Assembly (NCBI RefSeq): GCF_000803065.1
Contig: NZ_JSXI01000069.1
Coordinates: 1 to 64,000 of the forward strand
Direction of reading: 5' to 3'
From: Sphingomonas sp. ERG5
GTDB lineage: Bacteria > Pseudomonadota > Alphaproteobacteria > Sphingomonadales > Sphingomonadaceae
Length of the DNA: 64,000 nucleotides
Position numbers and translations under genes: made by a program. The notes beneath the pieces were generated by a model. It was not told the origin of the DNA and searched no databases. It saw only the letters and a program-made list of their open reading frames with translations. The stretch's first letter is position 1; every line of letters starts with the position of its first letter. Shown here one piece after another: positions 57,113 through 64,000 of the stretch.

Positions 57113-59122
57113 ATGGGGCGGCGGATCGCGATCATTGGCGGTGGGCCGGCGGCATTGGCCGCCGCGTTCGACCTGGCGGCGCGCAACACTGGCGACGACG
57201 AGATCACGCTCTATCAGATGGGCTGGCGGATCGGCGGCAAATGCGCGAGCGGCCGGGACCCCGTGACCGGACGCGTGCACGAACATGGGCTGCATGTCTT
57301 TGCCGGCTTCTATCACGAGTCGCTGCGGCAATTGCGCATGGTGTACCGGCGCTGGCAGGAGTGTGGCCAGCAGCCCTTCCCGATCGAGCAGGCGCTGATG
57401 CCGGTCAATGGCTGCATGCTGGCCGAACCCCGCGCGCGCGTCATTCCGATCGAAGTCGATCCGTCGAACCGGCCGCTCGATTATGATCAGTCGTCGATCG
57501 AAGCGATCGACCTGGTCGGTGCGCTGATCGAAACGGCGTTCGGGCAATTCCTGCGCCGTGCCGAGACATTGCCCTTTCCACTGCGCCTGCCCTTTGCCGC
57601 GATCGAACGGCGGCATGAATTCCTGCTCGGCGAAGCGATGCGGCTGCTGCGCGCGGCGATTCCACGGCGGACCGCGACCCAGACCGCACCGGCGGAGCGG
57701 CTGGCGGCGCGCGCGCTGGCATTGGCATTGCGGCCGCTGCGCGATGCGCTGTCCCTGTTCATCACGCTCGGCATCGGCGACGCCAAAGCGCGCGACGAAG
57801 CGACGCTTGCCGCGCTGGCCGCGGTGGTCGCGATCGGGCTGCTCGACGACGATATGCTGCCGGGCAATTTCGACCGCGTGAACGATATGGAAGCGAGCGC
57901 GTGGCTGCGCCGTCACGGCGCGAACCGGGTGGTGCTCGAGTCATCCTATGTGCGCGGCGGCTATGATTATCCCTTCGCCTATCGGGACGGACAGACCATG
58001 CCGACGCGGCGCTGGATCGCGGCGGGCACGGCGATCCGGGGCTATCTCAACCTGGTACTGACCTATCACGGGTCGCTCTTCTATCATTTCGAGGGAGCGG
58101 CCGCGGAGATCCTGTTCACGCCCTATTATGAGGTATTGCGCGCAATGGGGGTGCGCTTCGCCTTTTTCCACCGCGTCGATGCGATCGAGCTCGATGCAAG
58201 CGGGACGCGGGTCGAACGCCTGCGCGGCGTGCGCCAGGCGATACCGCTGGGCGATCGGTTCGATCATGACCCGTTGATTGAGCATGGCGGGCGGAAATGC
58301 TGGCCGACCGAGCCGAAGTTCGGCTTGCTCAAGGATGGCGAGGCGCTGCGGGCCTGGCTTGCCGAACAGCGGCTGACCCTCGAATCCGACGGCTTTCCCG
58401 CATCATGTCCGTTCGCCGAGCCATTCGAGCTGGCGTATGGCGACGTGGACGGCGGCTTCACTCATGTCATCCTGGCGGTACCGCCCAAGGTCGTCGCCGG
58501 GATCGCCGCGCCGCTGATCGCGGGCGATGCGCGGTGGCGCGACGCGGTTGAATCGGCACGCCAGATTCCGACCATCGCGGTCGAGTTGCGCGGGACCGAT
58601 CCGCTCGCGGGCCGGATCACGCACGGCGCGTTGCTGACCGCGAACGAACAGCCGTTCGGGACCTGGGCGGACATGTCGTTCGTGCAGGAGGCTGAGGGCG
58701 GCGATGGGGCCGCGCATTTGAGCTATCTCTGCGGCGCCTGGCCCGACCATGCGCGCGAACCGGGCGAGTCCTGGCCCGATTTCGTCGCGCGCGAATTGCG
58801 CGATGCCCGGGCACTGACCGACATCTGGCTGGGCAAGAATCTGGAGCGGACGCTCAGGCTTGGGCTGGGCCGGCCGGACGGTCCGATCCCGGTGATCGAC
58901 AGCATCGAGGTGCGCGTCAATCTCAATGCGAGCGAAGGCTATGTGCTGTCGCCGCCCGGCAGCATCGCCAAGCGGCTGATCCCGGGCCAGCCCTATTTCG
59001 AGACGATGTTCGTCGCAGGCGACTGGACGCGCACCGGCATCGATGCGGGCTGTTACGAAGCGGCGGTGCTGTCGGGCCTGGCATGCGCCGCGGAGATCCT
59101 GCGCGCGCCGGCGCAGCCATGA
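57113..59122 (+). CDS. FAD-dependent oxidoreductase (phytoene-desaturase/carotenoid-isomerase-like)
   Basis: 669 residues from the ATG at 57113 (MGRRIAIIGGGPAALAAAFDL), with GGAG upstream. The N-terminal FAD dinucleotide motif is GGGPAALAAAFDLAARNTGDD, followed by LYQMGWRIGGKCASGRDPVTGRVHEHGLHVFAGFYHESLRQLR (second FAD loop and the HGLHVFAGF motif). The C-terminal FAD motif is FETMFVAGDWTRTGIDAGCYEAAVLSGLACA. It matches amine-oxidase-type flavoproteins related to carotenoid desaturases and isomerases. Substrate unknown. 13 bp before the cyclase-like gene. Confidence 0.9.
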   Translation: MGRRIAIIGGGPAALAAAFDLAARNTGDDEITLYQMGWRIGGKCASGRDPVTGRVHEHGLHVFAGFYHESLRQLRMVYRRWQECGQQPFPIEQALMPVNGCMLAEPRARVIPIEVDPSNRPLDYDQSSIEAIDLVGALIETAFGQFLRRAETLPFPLRLPFAAIERRHEFLLGEAMRLLRAAIPRRTATQTAPAERLAARALALALRPLRDALSLFITLGIGDAKARDEATLAALAAVVAIGLLDDDMLPGNFDRVNDMEASAWLRRHGANRVVLESSYVRGGYDYPFAYRDGQTMPTRRWIAAGTAIRGYLNLVLTYHGSLFYHFEGAAAEILFTPYYEVLRAMGVRFAFFHRVDAIELDASGTRVERLRGVRQAIPLGDRFDHDPLIEHGGRKCWPTEPKFGLLKDGEALRAWLAEQRLTLESDGFPASCPFAEPFELAYGDVDGGFTHVILAVPPKVVAGIAAPLIAGDARWRDAVESARQIPTIAVELRGTDPLAGRITHGALLTANEQPFGTWADMSFVQEAEGGDGAAHLSYLCGAWPDHAREPGESWPDFVARELRDARALTDIWLGKNLERTLRLGLGRPDGPIPVIDSIEVRVNLNASEGYVLSPPGSIAKRLIPGQPYFETMFVAGDWTRTGIDAGCYEAAVLSGLACAAEILRAPAQP

Positions 59123-59135
59123 TGCCGTGACCGGC

Positions 59136-62100
59136 ATGACCGCCCGGGGATCCGCGATCGATGGCCGCGTCTTCGGCTTCGATTATTGCGGTTTTTCCGA
59201 TTGGGTCCAGCGCCGCATCGACACGCAGGGCGACGCCGCGGCGGAATGGGTCACCGAGCAGCTGGATGCGGCCTTTGCCCATATCGAGACGGGACTGCGC
59301 GGTGCGGGGTTCGAACCGGTCGAGACACTCGGCGACGGGTTGATCGCGCTTGCCGATCCCGGCGCCGCGTCGGACACGGCGTTGGGCGACATCGTCGCGC
59401 AGGCCGGTCTTGGCCTGCCCTTCCGCAGCGCCTGCGCGTTGGGGAGCGTGCAGCCGATAGCGCTGGTCGACAGGCTGACGCTCTGGGCGGGTCCGGGGAT
59501 TGCGCGGTGCCATCTGGCGATGCGCGCTGCACCCGAACGCGACGATGGCGGCGCACCGAGGCAGGAGGGCGCGTTTGCGCCGCATCGCTTGCTGCGCGCG
59601 GAAATCGTGTCCGAGACGGTCGGCTTTGTCTGCCTGAGGCAAGGGAAGGCCGCGCTGTCGCCCGACACCCTCCAGGCGATCGCGCAGTTGGTCGATGCGT
59701 CCGCCGCGGCGTTTGGCAGCGCGATCGAGAAAGCGACGCAGGACGAAAAGGGCATATTGCTCCGGGCGCATTTCGCCAGCGATGCCGAAGCGCTCGCCTG
59801 GAGCCGCTATGTCCGCGAAGGACTTGATCCGGAAACGGATTTCGGGATCGGGCTCGCCCATGGGCTGCTGTATCGGCGCGCATCGGCCAATGGCCGGTCG
59901 GCGCCGGTCGTGCACGGCGCGGCGGTGAATCGCGCGGCCAAGCTGGCGGGACGCACGCGCGACCTTGCCTGTGCACCGGAGGTCGATACGCGCACCGTGC
60001 ATTTGCGGCGCGGTGCGCTGGGCAATGCCAGCCTGGTATTGCGCGCCGAGGAAGAAGCGGCGATCGTCGGCGAATTGGCGCGGGGACACCGCCTGATCGA
60101 GATCGTCGCCGAACCGGGGCTGGGCAAAAGCCATTTGCTCGGGCGCTTCGCGGATCGCTGGCCCGAGCGAGCGATCACGACCGCCGCGCGGCCTCAGGCC
60201 GTGCTCGAGCCGTATCGGGTCCTGCGCGACCTGCTCCTGTCGGCGGCTACGAGCGGGGAGGACCGCGCCTTGTGCCGGCGGCCCGCCATGGCCGGCGAAG
60301 CGGCGCTGATCGCATGGGGCGACAGGATCTGCGCCGCGCTGCGCCGCGGCATCGCCACACGGCCAACTCTGCTCATCATCGACGATCTGCAATGGGCCGA
60401 TGCCTTGTCGCTGAAAGCCATGGCGTCGCTGTACGAGAGCGGCGCGCGGTTCCTGGTGGCGCGGCGGCCGGGCAAGGCTCCGCTTGCCGCCGATCGCAAC
60501 ATCACCCTCGCGCCGCTCGGCGACGAGGCGATCCGCACGTTGCTCGGGCCACTTGGCGATGATGACGCCTTTGTCCGGCTGACCGCGGGCAACCCGTTTC
60601 ATGCGGTGCAATTGTCCGGCGCGCTGCACGACGGAGTCAGGCTCGACGATGCGGCGGATGCCGACGCGGTGGTCGATGCCCGGCTGCGGGCGCTGGCCGA
60701 TGCCGACCGGGCGATCGTCCGGCTCGCGGCGATCGCGGCACGCCCGCTCCCGGCGGACGCGCTGGCCGCGCTGGCGCGGCGATCGGCGTTCGATCTTGCA
60801 CCGAACGCGCTCGACCGGCTGGTCGGGCGCCGTTTCCTCCACGCCGGCGACGGACGCTATGAAGTGGTCCATCAATTGCTGGCGGATCGCATGCTGGCGA
60901 CCCTGCCGCCATCGCTTGTCCCCGGGCTGCACCATGATGCGGCCCGGGTCCTGTCGGCACTGGCGAGAACCGGGCCGGACCCGGTCACGCCCGATGAGGT
61001 CGCGACGCATTGGGCAGCCGCGGGTGCGCATGGCCGGGCGAGCCTGTGCTTCGGCAAGGCCGGGCTGGACGCGCTCGATCACGGCGCACATGCCGCCGCA
61101 TTGGCCTTTCTCGAACGGGCCGAGACTTCGGCGCGGGACTCCAAAGCCGGCACATCGCGCCGCGGACTTTGGGCGGCGAGCCGGGCGCTTGCCGCCTGGG
61201 GCCAGGGCAATGTCGCACTCTGCGCCGCCGAGGCGGACCGCGCCCGCGCGCAACTTGCCGGCCACTGGGCGCCCGCGGCTTGCCCGGCGAGCCGGCAGCG
61301 CGTCCGGTCGGCACGATTGCGCGCGCATGTCGCCGGGGCCGAGGCGGGATATTATCGCGGCGATCTCGGCGCGATCCTGCGCGGCAATCTCGGGGCGATC
61401 CGCTGGGGTGCAGGCACCGGCGATCCGTCGAGCGCGCGGGCGCGCGGGCTGGCGTTCGTCGCCACGACGCTTGGCATGCTGAGGGGCGGACCAGTCGCGC
61501 GGATCGCCAGCCGCATCGCGCTGGCGGTCGATCGCGCGCCGCGTTCCGCCGCCTATGTCCATGCCGCCCGCGCGGTCGTCCATCTCGGCTTCGGGCAATG
61601 GACGCGGGCCGATGCGCGCCTCGCCCTGGCCACCGCCGCGCTCGACCTGGATCCCGAGCCGCAACTGGCCGAGGTCCTGCTGACGCTGGCCGCGCTGCGC
61701 CATCAGCTGACCGGCGAGGCCGAGCGATCGCGCGCCTGTTTCATCGATCTGGGCAGGAAGGGACATGCGCGCGGCAATGCGCTGATCGAGGCCTGGAGCC
61801 ATTATGGCCAGGCCATGCCGCTGATCGGCGCGGGCGATTTTGCCGCAGGAATCGCTGCGATCGATCGCGCGCGGGGCTTGTTCAACGGGCTCGGCGATCT
61901 TCAGTCGGAATTGATTTGCCATGGCCTGCGCGCCCAGGCGGCGGCCTTTTGCGACGATCGCGACGCCGCGCTGGCGCTGTGTGACACCGCGCGGGATCGT
62001 GCGGCACGCTTGCCGCCAACCAATTTCGGCTCGCTCGAAGGGTATAGCGGCGCGGCGCTCGCCCTGGCGCGGCTTGCCCGGCACGCGCGGTCGGCGGGCG

Positions 62101-62321
62101 AGCGCGACGCGATCATCAAGCGGTACCGCGCCACGCGGCGGCCGCTCAGCCGCTATGCCCGGGCATTTCCGATCGGCCGCCCGAGGCTTGCCTTTGCCGA
62201 CGCTCTGCTGGCGGGGCGCGCGGATCGGATGGATCGCGCCGCCGTCGCCGCAACGCGGCTCGGCATGCATGGCGATGCATGCAACATGGCCCCTGACGGC
62301 TTGTGGAGGATCAATCCGTGA
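59136..62321 (+). CDS. soluble-adenylyl-cyclase-like protein: cyclase-like N-terminus, STAND ATPase, TPR-like C-terminus
   Basis: 1061 residues from ATG 59136; GTG 59127 is possible. Residues 10-75 match the first half of a class III cyclase with both metal Asp: D16 (FGFDYCGF) and D67 (TLGDGLIAL). A second cyclase-like block at about 258-271 is VVHGAAVNRAAKLAG (the N..A..L pattern, with Lys replacing the catalytic Arg). Residues about 326-560 form a STAND/AAA ATPase: Walker A EPGLGKSH, Walker B LLIIDDLQWAD. The C-terminal ~450 residues are helical TPR-like repeats. Architecture equals soluble adenylyl cyclase. Activity cannot be told from sequence. The stop overlaps the next start (GTGA). Confidence 0.85.
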   Translation: MTARGSAIDGRVFGFDYCGFSDWVQRRIDTQGDAAAEWVTEQLDAAFAHIETGLRGAGFEPVETLGDGLIALADPGAASDTALGDIVAQAGLGLPFRSACALGSVQPIALVDRLTLWAGPGIARCHLAMRAAPERDDGGAPRQEGAFAPHRLLRAEIVSETVGFVCLRQGKAALSPDTLQAIAQLVDASAAAFGSAIEKATQDEKGILLRAHFASDAEALAWSRYVREGLDPETDFGIGLAHGLLYRRASANGRSAPVVHGAAVNRAAKLAGRTRDLACAPEVDTRTVHLRRGALGNASLVLRAEEEAAIVGELARGHRLIEIVAEPGLGKSHLLGRFADRWPERAITTAARPQAVLEPYRVLRDLLLSAATSGEDRALCRRPAMAGEAALIAWGDRICAALRRGIATRPTLLIIDDLQWADALSLKAMASLYESGARFLVARRPGKAPLAADRNITLAPLGDEAIRTLLGPLGDDDAFVRLTAGNPFHAVQLSGALHDGVRLDDAADADAVVDARLRALADADRAIVRLAAIAARPLPADALAALARRSAFDLAPNALDRLVGRRFLHAGDGRYEVVHQLLADRMLATLPPSLVPGLHHDAARVLSALARTGPDPVTPDEVATHWAAAGAHGRASLCFGKAGLDALDHGAHAAALAFLERAETSARDSKAGTSRRGLWAASRALAAWGQGNVALCAAEADRARAQLAGHWAPAACPASRQRVRSARLRAHVAGAEAGYYRGDLGAILRGNLGAIRWGAGTGDPSSARARGLAFVATTLGMLRGGPVARIASRIALAVDRAPRSAAYVHAARAVVHLGFGQWTRADARLALATAALDLDPEPQLAEVLLTLAALRHQLTGEAERSRACFIDLGRKGHARGNALIEAWSHYGQAMPLIGAGDFAAGIAAIDRARGLFNGLGDLQSELICHGLRAQAAAFCDDRDAALALCDTARDRAARLPPTNFGSLEGYSGAALALARLARHARSAGERDAIIKRYRATRRPLSRYARAFPIGRPRLAFADALLAGRADRMDRAAVAATRLGMHGDACNMAPDGLWRINP

Positions 62322-63283
62322 CTGACGACGCAAAGGATTTCGCCGCCCGGCTGGCGCGCGCCGAGGCGCTGCCGCGCTATAGCGCGCCTATACTCGACAT
62401 CGTTGCCGAACCCCCTTTCCTGCACCGCGACACAGTGCTGCATTGTCTGATCCTGAAATCGGACATCGGTGTGCTCCAGGCGGCGGTCGACGACATGTTC
62501 GCACCATTGGGCCTGTCATACCAAGTCGCGTCCTCCGCCGTGCTGCTGACCGCGCTTTATGTCGGCCGGGCGAGCGCGTCCGGCGGGCAATATGGCCGTT
62601 ATGGCTGGTCAAGCGAGATCGACGTGGCGTTCTGGGCGCTGGCGCGGGGCAGTGACGGCAAGCTGGTCTGGATCCCATTCTACATGTTCGTCGACAGCGG
62701 CATCGCGCTCGTCGCCGGGCGCGAGATCTTCGGCTTCCCCAAGCAGATCGCGCAGTTCGATCGCGACATGTCGACATTGGGCAGCGACGCGGCGGTGAGC
62801 GTGCGGACCGATTTCTTCCTGCCCTCGCTCGCCCCGGCCGTGGCGGTGCGCGACACGCTGGTGCGGATTCGCGCCGCGGACGGGGTGGAAATGAAGAGTA
62901 TGGAAGGAATCGAGAAGATCGACGAGTCGGCATTCGAGCACATGTTCGCCGACGCGATGGGGCTGGGCGAATCGATCGTGAACGAAGTGACGCCGCCCTA
63001 TGGCACGCCCAACGGGATCGCGGTGCCGATGCTGTTCCTGAAGCAGCTGCGCGACGCCGCCGCGCCCGACCGGGCATGCTATCGGGCGGCGATCCTTGCC
63101 GATACCAAAAGTGTGGGCATGGTCAGCCTGTCGGTCATCGGCAAGAAGCTGGCCGTGGATCTGACGCCCAGCGTCAGCCATCCGATCGCCAGAGACCTGG
63201 GCCTGGTGTCCGGCATGATCGCGGAGACGGGCTTCGTCATCCGGCAGGATTTCGACGTCAATATCGGCCGTGTCCTGACCTGA
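62318..63283 (+). CDS. acetoacetate decarboxylase family protein
   Basis: 321 residues from the GTG at 62318, which overlaps the cyclase-like stop and is preceded by GGAGGA 7 nt upstream. Catalytic Lys is K142 in GREIFGFPKQIA (Schiff-base lysine of acetoacetate decarboxylase) and Glu 136 in the same motif is kept; a further Glu (E100, SSEIDVAFWA) matches the active-site acid. The YNEAFRYP-like core and IPFYMFVDSGIALVAG strand fit the family. Longer than the clostridial enzyme. It may decarboxylate a beta-keto acid or be a Schiff-base lyase/cyclase. Coupled to the ATPase gene. Confidence 0.88.
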   Translation: MTDDAKDFAARLARAEALPRYSAPILDIVAEPPFLHRDTVLHCLILKSDIGVLQAAVDDMFAPLGLSYQVASSAVLLTALYVGRASASGGQYGRYGWSSEIDVAFWALARGSDGKLVWIPFYMFVDSGIALVAGREIFGFPKQIAQFDRDMSTLGSDAAVSVRTDFFLPSLAPAVAVRDTLVRIRAADGVEMKSMEGIEKIDESAFEHMFADAMGLGESIVNEVTPPYGTPNGIAVPMLFLKQLRDAAAPDRACYRAAILADTKSVGMVSLSVIGKKLAVDLTPSVSHPIARDLGLVSGMIAETGFVIRQDFDVNIGRVLT

Positions 63284-63426
63284 TCCCAGGGCCGAAAGCC
63301 ATCGTGCGGAAAATCACACCGCCGATGTGAGAAGCATCACCGACGCCCCGCCATGCGGCGGCTACCTCATGGCCCAGGGGCGATGAGTGGGGACGGGCTG
63401 ACGCAGTCCGGCAAAACCGAGCAGTT

Positions 63427-63461
63427 CCGCTGATCGACCGGCCAGGCCGGTCGATCAGCGG
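63427..63461. promoter_or_regulatory. perfect 17-bp inverted repeat with one-base centre
   Basis: Arms CCGCTGATCGACCGGCC (63427-63443) and its exact complement (63445-63461), centre A at 63444. It lies between the decarboxylase and caspase genes, 144 bp after the stop and 76 bp before the caspase start. It could be a hairpin terminator or a dimeric regulator site. There is no T-run after it. Confidence 0.75.
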
Positions 63462-63536
63462 GAGGCGCGGCACCAACTCGATCGACACCACCAACACGCG
63501 TCCGACGTCATAGCGTCCGGGCCAACGGAGGATGTC

Positions 63537-64000
63537 ATGAACAGAGCAGTGGTGGTCGGTATTGGCGATTATGGGCGGCTGAACCAGCCTTTGCCGGGCT
63601 GCGGCAACGACCGCGACGGCTGGGCCGGATTGCTGCGCACCACGCTCGGCCTGTCCGGCACGACGATGCGGATCCGCGCCGATGCCCAGGCCACCCGCGT
63701 CGTGCTGCTTGACGATCTGCGCTGGCTGCTGGCCGACGTCCAGGCGGGTGACCAGCGCGTCTTCTTCTTCGCCGGGCATGGCGCCCGGCTGCGCCGCACC
63801 GATCCAAACACCGGCGTGATCGACGACACGCTCGACGAGACGCTGGTCGCCTATCCCGGCGCATCGGACGATTACGAGACTTTCATGCTGTTCGACGCCG
63901 ACCTGGCCGCGCTGATCAACCAGTCCGGCTTCCCGACATCAGCGCGGCTGACCCTGATCCTGGATGCCTGTCATTCGGGCGGGATGAATCGCCCCTTCCT
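63537..64000 (+). CDS. metacaspase/caspase-fold (C14) protease, 3' end outside window
   Basis: Starts MNRAVVVGIGDYGRLNQPLP with GGAGGA just upstream. The caspase-fold blocks follow: LPGCGNDRDGWAGLL, catalytic His 81 in FFFAGHGARL, DDTLDETLVAYPG (acidic, metacaspase-like calcium region), and catalytic Cys 145 in LILDACHSGG. The visible 154 residues cover the whole p20-like catalytic part. The C-terminal sensor or effector part, if any, is beyond base 64000. It is a probable cytosolic cysteine protease with Arg/Lys specificity. Same strand as the cyclase-like operon. Confidence 0.92.
   Translation, partial: MNRAVVVGIGDYGRLNQPLPGCGNDRDGWAGLLRTTLGLSGTTMRIRADAQATRVVLLDDLRWLLADVQAGDQRVFFFAGHGARLRRTDPNTGVIDDTLDETLVAYPGASDDYETFMLFDADLAALINQSGFPTSARLTLILDACHSGGMNRPF

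Noticed and set aside
58923..62333. 1136-codon minus-strand open frame antisense to the sAC-like gene
   Set aside because: Arg/Gln/Gly-rich low-complexity shadow of a high-GC coding strand, with no domain. The plus strand has clear motifs and overlaps its neighbours.

Overview
The window is a high-GC alphaproteobacterial chromosome segment, most likely from Sphingomonas or a close relative. The signs are a CcrM-type GANTC methyltransferase whose upstream region is rich in GANTC sites, a LexA box of the GTTC-N7-GTTC type in front of an imuA-imuB-dnaE2 cassette, split proton-translocating transhydrogenase genes beside an aa3-type cytochrome oxidase subunit IV, a thiD-VOC fusion, and many short interspersed inverted repeats.

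Layout. 1-4.5 kb: a large DUF2339 membrane protein (open at the left edge), a DUF2855 protein and an XRE regulator. 4.6-8.7 kb: an accessory patch with three FkbM-family methyltransferases around a broken tyrosine integrase that ends 2 nt from a tRNA-Val(TAC) gene. 8.9-14 kb: a wHTH regulator, then a leftward operon coxIV-pntAA-[DUF559]-PH-pntAB-pntB in which the DUF559 gene looks like an inserted cassette with inverted-repeat ends. 14-24 kb: a sigma-54-dependent response regulator, AlkD-like protein, folP, ccrM, rnhB, thiD-VOC, DUF1272 and glmM. 24-32 kb: a dicarboxylate-type symporter, aldo/keto reductase, NnrU, POT transporter, nitroreductase, GntR regulator and a btaA-btaB betaine-lipid operon behind a Pho-box-like repeat. 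32-38 kb: the SOS mutasome (dnaE2, imuB, imuA). 38.6-42.2 kb: a three-gene Dyp-peroxidase operon. 42-49 kb: TetR/NmrA/DUF1772, a PAS-GGDEF protein and a MarR-controlled efflux operon.

49.2-54.8 kb is a probable arsenic-resistance island (arsR, arsC, an ArsN-like acetyltransferase, acr3, arsH). It is bracketed by direct copies of the 3' end of a PMT-type glycosyltransferase gene. Next to the right-hand copy are an Rhs remnant, two small membrane proteins and a second, orphan tail of arsH.

56.2-64 kb holds the most unusual assembly: a Crp/Fnr-like cyclic-nucleotide-binding regulator divergent from an FAD oxidoreductase, a protein built like soluble adenylyl cyclase (cyclase-like N-terminus, STAND/AAA ATPase, TPR-like C-terminus), an acetoacetate-decarboxylase-family protein and, after a perfect 17-bp inverted repeat, a metacaspase/caspase-fold protease cut by the right edge. 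I propose that this is a cyclic-nucleotide- or ATPase-gated caspase module. This is inference from gene order and retained catalytic residues.
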